Shown in pieces: positions 55,977 through 64,000 of a DNA stretch of 64,000 nucleotides. The translations under genes were made by a program, and so were the position numbers. The stretch is from Agriotes lineatus. Its lineage: Eukaryota > Arthropoda > Insecta > Coleoptera > Elateridae. Numbering within the stretch: position 1 is the stretch's first letter; the number at the start of each line of letters is the position of its first letter. The notes beneath the pieces are model-generated. The model was not told where the DNA came from, did not search any database, and saw only the letters and a list, made by a program, of their open reading frames with translations. Location of the stretch: the NCBI GenBank assembly GCA_940337035.1, contig OW679200.1:15953303-16017302 (forward strand). The letters run 5' to 3'.

Positions 55977-56383
55977 GTTAATATAACCAGCAAAGAAAAT
56001 GATTTCGACAAAGGAATTCCACACTCAATTTTGCCTAAAGAATAGGGAGGTTTTTTTTAATTTAGCGTATGGAATGTATACAATACGATCACAGTAAAAA
56101 GATTACAAAAAAACAAAGCACAATACAATACAATATACATCTATATGTCAATGTCTAAATTACTTAGCCATTCAATAGGGAGGTAATAAATGCCGGTAGC
56201 TATGATGAATTGGCAGGTAAGACATGTCATTTTGTAGCTGTGTGGAAACAGAAACTTGAAAGCTTTCGGACAGACTTTTTAGATGACAATCGTTATTACG
56301 CCCACTAGGAGCTTCGACCTGGACGATCCAAAACCTCGGAACTAGGGATAGAAGCCGGCTTTAGAAAACTGGGCATTGATTAA
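55977..56383 (+). pseudogene. CRAL-TRIO copy C: pseudogene of exons 4-5
   Basis: Exon 4-like sequence starts at 55977 (VNITSKENDFDKGIPHSILP), where KE(Y) is followed by an in-frame TAG. A 122-bp insertion follows (56052-56173), then exon 4 resumes with a 4-base frameshift. Intron 4 is reduced to about 20 bp (GTAAGACATGTCATTTTGTAG). Exon 5 (56237-56383) has a second in-frame TAG in place of the codon before ELRPGRSK, but keeps the terminal LGID* equivalent. Exons 1-3 are absent. It clearly derives from the same family as copies A and B. Confidence 0.85.
56052..56173 (-). mobile_element. 122-bp retroposed insertion with 11-bp target duplication
   Basis: It is bounded by perfect copies of AATAGGGAGGT (56041-56051 and 56174-56184). 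The left edge is a T run (TTTTTTTAATTTAGCG), which is an A tail when read on the minus strand. It is a severely 5'-truncated LINE or SINE copy, resembling the LINE end at 52155-52440. Confidence 0.85.
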
Positions 56384-56404
56384 AGCATCTGTTGCCTAGA
56401 TATA

Positions 56405-56859
56405 CAGGGTGTCCCAGAACTGCCTCCCCATAGTAAACAAACATATGTGTCGATAGTAAAAGAGGATGCAAGAAAGCAAAAATAAATTTTCTACTACCCC
56501 AAATAACTGAGTTATAGAGTTTTCAATTGCACCAATCCATGAAGCTCGGTCCTCAGGTATTTCTGAAAATCCGACACGTTGGTAGACAGCAAAAATTAAT
56601 ACTAACTTCGCAAAAATGAAAGCAATAGCTGTGGTAGACTAGATTTAGGAGATTTTAATAAAACGAGGAATCGCAAAACCCTGGCAACCCAAAATTGTGG
56701 TCATCCTACCTTGATGGTGCTAAGTCCTGATTGGTTAACGTTAACATGTCTTTTCTCGGTTATCGCTTGGGATAGGACTTTTTTTCTTCACAATGCCGAT
56801 TTATTCATTCGCTCCAATACCCCCATTTCTCTCTGGGAAGGCAGTTCCGGGATACCCTG
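56405..56859. mobile_element. MITE with 21-bp terminal inverted repeats and TA duplication (455 bp)
   Basis: It begins CAGGGTGTCCCAGAACTGCC and ends with the inverse of CAGGGTATCCCGGAACTGCC. TA flanks it (56403-56404, 56860-56861). The copy B flank (53390-53410, AGATATATTATAGCTGATAA) shows the uninterrupted site. Unlike the other MITEs here, the interior is not a continuous hairpin. Confidence 0.88.
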
Positions 56860-56994
56860 TATTACAGCTGATAAGTAATAATATTATTGTAGGTATAATT
56901 CTGAATTAGAATAAAGGTAACATTATTTTATAAACGGTAAAATTTGCACTGTTGAAATTTGAACAACAACAAAACTTCTTGTCAATGTAATATT

Positions 56995-57713
56995 ATTAGC
57001 AGGTAGAGAAAAATTTTAAAAGTAATAATTGCATGTTATAAAAAGCGAATAAGACAAACGAAGATTAGACATATTCAACTAATTAATATGTTTAAGTTGT
57101 ATGAGATATGGCTTCTTTCTCTAATGCCAAATATTAAACGAAAAGAGCAAGTGTGCATTCATTGAATGCTGCAGTAGTGATGCTGTCACTGCAAGCAACT
57201 TTAGCTTGTTGCTTCACTTACACGCAAGTAAATCACCTACGACCAATGGCTTGTTTTATTCTTGGCCTCGCCAATACATGTCAGGTAAAATTAGTACACA
57301 GAAGCCCAACAGAAGAAGAAGCGGTACCATACCCTCCTAGTGATTAAACTTGTATTGACGTAGTTACAGCGAAGTTCAGATGCAGCGACAGATGGCTACC
57401 ACTGCTAGGGTGAGCATATGCCAAATATGCCTCGCTGGTCACGGTAGAGGTCGCTGTCACAGTCGATGGATCTATGTCACCTCATAAAACCGAAAGTATA
57501 GTTTTAAATTAGGTCATGCACGTCGAAGATGCTCACAGTTGTTCATCCTCGCTGCTTACATCGAGGTTTAAGACAATAAAGATGTCAAAACAAAAAAGTT
57601 TGCCTTTTTATCGATGTAGAAGGTAGGTATCATGATAACTTGCACCTGATTGGTTTACGCATATCAATCAATTGGTAGATTATAACATTTGGAAAATACC
57701 AAACCCATATCAT
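56995..57713. repeat. Paralogous CRAL-TRIO 3'-flank block, part 1 (copy C)
   Basis: Counterpart of 25989-26697. Relative to that copy it retains a 9-bp segment containing CTGTCACTG at about 57183. The continuation 57714-58165 is the empty-site sequence that is lost at the CR1-like insertion in the other copy. Confidence 0.75.
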
Positions 57714-58165
57714 ACTATTCATCAACCCATATGAAGTTTGACGTTTTAAGTCAGTGGTCTCTAAACTGCTTTGCTTAGAAACCTTTAAAACAGAAAGAAA
57801 TGTTAGGCGTACCCCTGATATATTGTAATGGTACGATGCTTACAGAAATTCTGGTTGCATTGCTAACTTACGAATGTTAATGAAAGATTCAAATAGTTCC
57901 AGAATTGGTATCGTATTTGTTGCAGCAGTCAGTCACTAGTAAACATTGATAATTATATAAAACATGATTAGCAATAACTGTAATTAACTAACAGAGGTTA
58001 GCGATTGTATAAAACGATATCGATAGGGTTGCGATCAGCTGGTTTTCAATTTTCTGTTCAATATGGCTCAATGTATATAATTTTATGATGTCTGACAGAT
58101 TTATTGAGTAACGTCAGAACACGATAATGAAGTCGCTTTCGTGCAAAGGTGTTCAGAAGATTTAT
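57714..58165. other. Sequence present only in the copy C flank
   Basis: About 450 bp of AT-rich non-coding DNA. It lies between two blocks which, in the other copy, are separated by the CR1-like element instead. Confidence 0.5.
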
Positions 58166-59159
58166 AAAAGGTTATTGCAGCGTTTACATTCATATTGAAG
58201 TGGCAGTAATCGATCACGCAGATAAAGAGGTTAAAAGCAGTACAAGAAGGCACAGATGATGCAAAGATCATGTAAGAATCAACCTGGGAATTACTGAAGA
58301 TTACAAGAATGTACTAGTGCCTTGTTGATCAGTGTTCATTATCTAAAAGGGAACTCGAGTGAAAAGTGCAACTAATTGTGAGGTTATAGTTTCCTGAATG
58401 ACATTTATAAAAACAATTAAAATTAACAGTATCTACACTTACATATGAACAATTGTAAATCATGTTGCGATGGCGAGTCGCTTGCTGCGCCGAAAGTTGT
58501 GCAAATTTTGATATTAATTTGTTGATAGAAGTTAATATTTTGTGCCCAGTTGTGCGTTTTATTGTATGCCTGTGTGCCAATGCCAGCTGTGATGAAATTG
58601 GCAGTGTTCCGGGCTACAATTCCAAAATAAATTGGACCTGGAGGGAAGCCTGTGCGAGTTCGCCTTCAGAGCCGAGATTTTGCCAGAGTTGGAGCAGCGG
58701 AAGCGGAAATCAAGGTGCAGCAGCTTGAGTAAGCCTTATTCGTGGTCCAGAAGCAAGTAGCAGCAGCAGAAGGCTTCCCAGGAAGCAGATACGAGCTTGG
58801 CGTTCTTTGCAAAAGCCGGGAACGAGAGCGGCGTTGGTTGGACGATAGCCAAATTTGAGTTGGCGTCTTTGTGCACTAGTAAAACAATTTCTAGGTTAAC
58901 CAAATTACTTGATTATTAGAAAAGAATTGTTATAGTTTACCTGAGGTGAACTGATTGATTGTTAGGTAATTTGTTGTCAAACTACGCCGAATTTTCTGTG
59001 TGTTTTGAACAGCTTCGTTTGGGGTTAACTATTTTGTGATTGTTTGTCACTCATCATTATCGAGCATTTGTCATACAATAGTAAAATTTCAACAGTGTAG
59101 AAATCCAACCCCGCAGATATAGTTTTAATAGTTAACCGGTTCAAAAGTTTTTAATAAAT

Positions 59160-59390
59160 TGCAATTATGATATGTTTTATCGGACTTTTTCCACTGTGTC
59201 TAGTGTTTATTACACGACATTTTGGGAGTTTCTGATCTACTCCGGCCTCAGGTGAACGAACTCGTGGTTAGTCCTTAAAAGGACTGATTTTTTGTACGTT
59301 TTATCACATACAGTCGTGCCCATTCCGGTGTTTGAACTTGGGACCGCTGATCGCTGTGATTAAGAGTCTGACACTCTTACCACTGTCAAA
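59160..59390 (-). mobile_element. tRNA-Lys-derived SINE (copy 2)
   Basis: On the minus strand the order is CAGTGGTAAGAGTGTCAGAC, then CTCTTAATCAC and AGTTCAAACACCGG. AGACTCTTAATC is the anticodon arm of tRNA-Lys with anticodon CTT (59364-59362). AGTTCAAACACC is a good polymerase III box B (59338-59327). The body then parallels the copy at 32790-33060, with its hairpin motif partly decayed. Confidence 0.65.
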
Positions 59391-59559
59391 AAATGACATC
59401 ATTCAGAAAATAAATTGCAGTTAGATAAAATATAGAAAGAGCAACCTACGTTTATTATAGTAAAGCTTCATTAAATTATTATATTTTCAATTAGCTAGAG
59501 AAAGAAGCAATTTTATCATAAAATTCAAACTGCTAAGTGTTAGTGCTCAATTTTATTTA

Positions 59560-59872
59560 TTTTATGTCCTACCAGTACATTAATTGAAATTAATGACTCT
59601 ATTTTAAAGTATCTTAGATACAAAATAACGCTCCAGGGCAATTATTTTCTTCATAAGAACACTAGGGTTATTATGAAAAATTAACAGTATTTGTTTCCAC
59701 GGATACAACTTTATTATGCACCACTGTCACAATGAAAATTAATGACAGCTCAGCTAATGTCACAAATTTAACTTAGATCAGCTAACTAGATCAATCTTAA
59801 ATACTATATCATAGTAATTATATGAATTGAATATGAATATGAATTAGGTAAGAAAATTGGTAGGACATAAAA
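59560..59872. mobile_element. MITE with perfect 15-bp terminal inverted repeats (313 bp)
   Basis: TTTTATGTCCTACCA (59560-59574) is exactly inverted at 59858-59872. The paralogous site near 33230 lacks it. The interior is AT-rich and non-coding. The target duplication cannot be read because a second insertion adjoins on the right. Confidence 0.78.
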
Positions 59873-60284
59873 CCTTGAAGGCACCACGGACATTATAAGC
59901 TACGAGCCCGCGATTGTTGTACACACCTCGGGCCAAAGCCCTCGGTTAGTACACTAACAATCTTGGGCTCTTATTTTACTCATAATGCCCTTAGTACCTT
60001 AATAACTATAAAATAAAAATATTTTTTTCTATAGCACATGTTAAAGTGTGCTTTTATCAACTCAAAACAAAAGGTCAAGTTTTACTTTAACAGCAAGGGT
60101 AGATAAAGTAGCACTTTAACATCAAGGATAAATAAAGTAATTTAATTTTCTAACTTTTGTTTAAATTAAATATGCCAGCTGCGCATTATCGTAGCAACCC
60201 AATCTAGCTACTGACATTTTGAAATGTGATTGACTGTCCTTATTTTCTTTTGAAATTGTTAAAGTTCTTGTTATAGAAAAAAAT
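59873..60284. other. Extra sequence in the copy C flank between two small repeats
   Basis: It contains a GAGCCC..GATTGTTGTAC / GTACACTAACAATC..GGGCTC imperfect hairpin (about 59905-59972) and AT-rich sequence. It is absent from the paralogue and is probably part of one or more inserted elements. No coding sequence is seen. Confidence 0.4.
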
Positions 60285-60408
60285 ATTGTATTATACACGA
60301 CGATAAAGTTATTTCTATCCACTCTTGAATCATTAACGTCTCGACTTCGTCTCGACGTTAAACGATTCACTCGTGGATAAAATTTAACTTTATCGTCTTG
60401 TATAATAA
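60285..60408. repeat. Fold-back palindrome of about 124 bp
   Basis: TATTATACACGACGATAAAG (left) is mirrored by CTTTATCGTCTTGTATAATA (right). Inner segments TATCCACTC..GA and TC..CTCGTGGATA also pair around a TCTCGACTTCGTCTCGA centre. It lies at the edge of the block missing from the paralogous flank. Confidence 0.72.
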
Positions 60409-61018
60409 ATTACTATTACACATCTTATGAAATGCGATAAAATAGTATACGCAACACGTTATAAAGGTGGTTTTACTGAATTCTAGGGTCGCTTAAGTAC
60501 TCCCTAACGCTCGTACTCAAACCAGCCATACTTGTTCAGTAAAACATCACTTTTCTAAATTTATTGCGTAGTATAATATTGTAGAACATGTAGCAAGCTC
60601 GTGAGTTAATTTTTGAATAAAATTCTTTTTTTTTCTAAACCAACCTTTTTAAAGAGCAAATTCGTGAACTGATTTACCTTTTGAATTTTTAAAATGACTA
60701 GTCAGTTTCTTTTTCGGTAGCAGAGTTTCTATGATTCTCGCAGTCGGTGTCCTTTGAAAGAAAATACTTCGTAGATCAGCCCGGTAAATCTCCTTCGCTT
60801 ATTCCAAAATGTAAAAAAAATAAGCGAAGCAGCTGTTTTCTGCAATCGATGCTTGAATGTTTAACAACAGATTGCAATTTTTTTTTTTTTGGTGTAGATA
60901 TTTATTTGCAATCTGCTACATTAGCAATAAGCAAATCAGATAACTTAATTGGAAATACATATCAGTGGATATTACAAATTAGGTTCCTCAAGATGAGCTT
61001 ACTTATACAACTAACTGT

Positions 61019-63683
61019 CTAAAAACGATTTGGAAGATCTGACGGCTTAAAACGCTTAAGTCTGCGCACTTGTTCACTTTCATCGATTAGTTCTGACACT
61101 AGTGGGTTAGGATGAGATTCTAATCGCAGGAGGTATTTTTCACTAAACTTAGTAATTTCTTCTTTCACTGTCTTCATTTTCAGGTCTTTCCGTATTTCTG
61201 TGTTGGGTACGTAATAGGGGGCGTTGGTAATCATGCGTAGAGTCTTCGACTGGAAGCGTTCCAGAATTTCAATATTGGAGTGTGAGGCAGTACCCCACAG
61301 CTGAATGACGTAGCACCAGATTGGTTTCAGTACACTTTTGTAGACTAATAGTTTATTGAGTTTTGAGGTGCGGCCTAATAGCCAGTAGTAGATCTTGAGT
61401 TTAAGATTCAGGTGTTTTCTCTTGGTCCAAATGTACGTTCTCCAAGTCAGGCCCTTGTCAAGATGCATAAGAAGATATTTCACACAGTCTGTGCGTGGTA
61501 GAGCTCGGCCATCCATGATCACATCAGGGACGATGCCTCTACGTTTGGTGAACGTGATTTGTAATGACTTTTGAGTATTGATTTTGAATCGCCATTTTTT
61601 GAACCAGTCAGTTACTGCGTCTAGATTTTGCTGTATATTACTTGCGGCTGTGAGAGGGTCGGTATGAGTGGAGAAAAGTGCTGTGTCGTCAGCATAGGTT
61701 GCGATCAAAGTATTTGCATTCGTAGGAAGATCAGCTGTGTGTAAAACATACAGGACTGGGCCCAGGACACTTCCTTGTGGAACACCTGATGTGATGGGGT
61801 AGAAAGTTGATACAGCTTCTCCAAATTTCACTTGAAAGTGTCTTTCTTCGAAGTATGATTTTATGATTAGGTAGTAAGTGTATGGTAAAATCATCTTAAG
61901 ATTAAAGAGGAGACCTTCATGCCAGACCTTATCCAAGGCCTGGCTGATGTCTAGAAAGAGGGCCGCACAGTAGTTTTTGTTTTCGAATGCATAGTTAATA
62001 TGTTCTACTACCCTATGTACCTGTTGTATGATGGAATGGTGACTCCTGAAGCCAAACTGGTGATCAGGTATTAGGTTTTCATTTTCAAGAATAGGGGTAA
62101 TCTTAGGAGTAATCTTTCAAATAATTTGGAAAACAGCGGTAGCAGGCTAATAGGTCTGTATGATGTGGGCTAGTTAATAGGCTTTCCGGGCTTGGGGATA
62201 AGTATAATTTGAGCAATTTTCCATTGTATCGGGAAATATCCTGTACGTAAAATGTTGTCGAAAATAAGCGTGAGTATACAGATAGCTTTAAGAGGCAGTT
62301 CCTTCAATATACGTCCAGTGATTAAGTCGTATCCAGGGGATTTTTTGCAGTTAGCCTTTCTGTCAATTATTGTTTGAACTTCAGCCCTAGTGAAGGGTTT
62401 GATGGGAAACGTAAGTTGATATGGGGCCTGAAGGAAGTTGTCTACTTCTGCATCAGTGTGTGGGTCATTAGTAGGTAGAGGTTGAAACACTTCTTGAAAG
62501 TGGGCTGCAAAAGTATCTGCTTTATTTTTGTCAGTACATGCCCGTCTGAGTTACGAATTGGAGGTATATGATATTTAGGTCTATTAAGTCTGCCTGTGGC
62601 CTTCCAAAGGGAGTAATCAGTATTATCTGTTGCAGTTAATCCTTCTATGTATTCATTGAGGTATTTGTTTTTTGCTTGCTTAATAAGTTCTTTGAGATTT
62701 CGAGCTGCTGTGTTGAATCTGGGTTTGTCCTCTGGAGATCTACTATGTTGCCAAATCCTTCGGAGTCGCCGTTTTTCGGAAATATTTTTTTTTATACCAA
62801 TCGATCAATTTTGATGTGTGGTATGAGGTGATAATTGCGGTGTGGCTCTTGTGGCGGCCAAATGGATTGCTTCAATTAGCGTTCCTACCGCTTCTTCAAT
62901 GTCTTCTTCTGTTTTCAGTGGGATAATAGTACTTATGTTTTCCTGTAGTACGTCTCTGAAGTAGTGCCAATCTGTTTTTTTATTTGTTAAGGTTGGGGAT
63001 CTAGTCTTACTTATTAGTGTTGTACTAATTTGCGCCATTATAGGGCTATGGTCCGAGGATAGGTCGAGGTACAACGAGATTTCTAGATAACCTTGAGGTA
63101 TGCCTTTGACCACAAAAAAGTCAAGCAGGTCTGGAATGTTTGTTAAATCAGTCGGCCAGTAGGTGGGCTGATATGTGGAAAGATGACTCAGTTGCAGTTT
63201 GAATGATAGATAGTAGCATTCTTCCTCTTGGGTTGGGAATGCGCGACCCCCAGAAGGGGTGCTTCGCGTTGAAATCACCTCCAGCCAGAAATCGGTTTCC
63301 TAATGTTGGTATATACCTTTCAAGGCTTTCTTTATCCGGTCTGTGTCCGGATGGGCAGTAAGCAGCAGAGATATTTAGAATTCCATTCCAGTCCTCTATA
63401 GATACTGTGGTTGCCTGGATAAATTCAGAACAGTATTTTGGTATTTCATGATGTTTTATATGGTATTTTATTAGTATTGCTGAACCCCCTCTAGCTGTAT
63501 TATTGGGATAATTGGTGTTGAAGGTGTTATAACCTCATATTTTAAAGCATGAGAGTTCTGTGAAGTGCGTTTCAGAAATCAATAGTATGTCAATGTTGTG
63601 GTGTAATAGGAAAGCTTCTATTTCATGGTGGTGATTGACCAGACCATTGGCGTTCCATTGGGCTATTTTAAGTGTTTGAGCCA
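61019..63683 (-). pseudogene. Jockey-like ORF2 pseudogene
   Basis: From high to low the endonuclease starts at about 63683 (MAQTLKIAQWNANGL, LISETHFTEL, RGGSAILIKY, AGGDFNAKHPFWGS), with an in-frame TGA near 63536. A frameshift near 63200 leads to DLSSDHSPIMAQI at about 63060. The linker contains WKATGRLNRPK. RT appears as KKSPGYDLITGRILKELP, then TWFPIQWKIA-like GYFPIQWKIAQIILIPKPGK (62240-62175). After another break come DKVWHEGLLFNLK, GVPQGSVLGPVLYVLHTAD, TYADDTALFSTH and VKYLLMHLDKGLTW (LG changed to LL). Several frameshifts make it non-functional. Confidence 0.82.
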
Positions 63684-64000
63684 TTATGGATTCTTCGAGT
63701 TCACTAATTGCATCACTAGATTTGTTAAGTCTCGTATTTCTTCCATGAGCTGGTTGATCATGGTTCGCTGAGAGTCTATAGTCTGTTGCAAAAAGGATAC
63801 TATGGTGTTTGAGTATTGCGGTGGATTTTGTAGATCATGATGGTTCCCTTGAACCTTGTTGCCGTATGTGTGGGGATCATAAATTCGTGTTACCTTGTTA
63901 GTGGAACTTGACTTGTTCATAACTTGAGAAGCTACTTCTGGATTTGTGGCTGGATGTTGAGTCTGTACTGGTGTAACTCGGCGATCCCTAAGTGGAGGAA
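63684..64000 (-). CDS. Jockey-like ORF1, C-terminal part (continues beyond window)
   Basis: The minus-strand frame is open from the window edge to its stop at 63684-63686, directly before ORF2. It shows LRDRRVTPVQTQHPATNPEV and a C-terminal amphipathic segment (VSFLQQTIDSQRTMINQLME, IRDLTNLVMQLV). A leucine-rich C-terminus immediately before ORF2 is normal for Jockey gag. The zinc knuckles would lie outside the window. Completeness cannot be judged. Confidence 0.6.
   Translation of the reverse strand, partial: PPLRDRRVTPVQTQHPATNPEVASQVMNKSSSTNKVTRIYDPHTYGNKVQGNHHDLQNPPQYSNTIVSFLQQTIDSQRTMINQLMEEIRDLTNLVMQLVNSKNP

Larger units (their letters stand above)
58166..60625. repeat. Paralogous CRAL-TRIO 3'-flank block, part 2 (copy C)
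   Basis: Counterpart of 31799-33440, with two differences: extra sequence at 59560-60414 (a MITE and a fold-back repeat) and a short extra piece at about 60483-60525. The unrecognised GC-rich piece at 58635-58740 is frameshifted compared with 32280-32400. Confidence 0.72.
60626..64000 (-). mobile_element. Decayed Jockey-like LINE, 5' end beyond the window
   Basis: The 3' end is an A tail seen as the T run at 60626-60634, exactly where the alignment with the paralogous flank (ending about 33437) stops. ORF2 (63683-61019) and the 3' part of ORF1 (to 63684) follow on the minus strand. It is more mutated than the Jockey element at 21750-25950 and not closely similar to it in protein sequence. 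Confidence 0.8.

Noticed and set aside
59327..59369. Functional tRNA-Lys gene
   Set aside because: The anticodon arm and box B are recognisable, but the acceptor stem cannot be closed and the unit continues into a repeat body shared with a second copy. It is a SINE head.
60747..61022. 91-codon plus-strand open frame
   Set aside because: It is antisense to the 3' untranslated region of the Jockey-like element at 60626-64000 and contains a T-run-encoded FFFF stretch.

Overview
The window is AT-rich eukaryotic DNA, most likely from an insect. It contains spliced genes with 52-54 bp introns and GT-AG junctions. The interspersed repeats are of kinds typical of insects: Jockey-, CR1- and RTE-like LINEs, piggyBac, mariner, hAT and TA-flanked MITEs. 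No prokaryotic, organellar or viral genome organisation is visible. A beetle or another repeat-rich insect would fit, but I cannot fix the taxon from sequence alone.

The only convincing host genes are a tandem family of CRAL-TRIO (alpha-tocopherol-transfer/retinaldehyde-binding-like) proteins on the + strand. Copy A has exons 2-5 here (3429-3588, 3643-4015, 16090-16198, 16251-16399); its first exon must lie upstream of the window. Copy B is complete (exons 36684-36822, 48803-48962, 49017-49389, 53069-53177, 53230-53375) and encodes 308 aa. Copy C (55977-56383) is a pseudogene of exons 4-5. A fourth unit is represented only by 3'-flank sequence (25989-26697 plus 31799-33440), which is paralogous to the flank of copy C (56995-57713 plus 58166-60625). 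Exon lengths and introns 2 and 4 are conserved between A and B. Introns 1 and 3 have grown to 3.7-12 kb by nested transposon insertion.

Layout: 1-3428, intron 1 of copy A with a hAT-type non-autonomous element (8-bp target duplication) and a small RT relic. 3429-16399, copy A with a nearly intact LINE (9446-13440), an RTE relic and a mariner relic in its large intron. 16400-25988, 3' flank with an unidentified 2.3-kb insertion, a Tc1-like transposase relic and a nearly intact Jockey element (21750-25950, - strand). 25989-33440, an orphan flank split by a CR1-like LINE whose middle 1.5 kb is present twice as a nearly perfect inverted repeat (28101-29629 / 30271-31787). 33441-36683, a hAT relic and a fold-back repeat. 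36684-53375, copy B, whose introns hold LINE relics, an ancient piggyBac copy (45574-48332), an RTE relic and fold-back MITEs. 53376-60625, copy C and its duplicated flank, with several MITEs and a tRNA-Lys-derived SINE. 60626-64000, a decayed Jockey-like element running off the window end.

I did not find a new multi-gene system. The most unusual structure is the near-identical inverted LINE duplication, whose arms share the same disabling lesions. Next are the paralogous flanks, which give empty sites for dating individual insertions.
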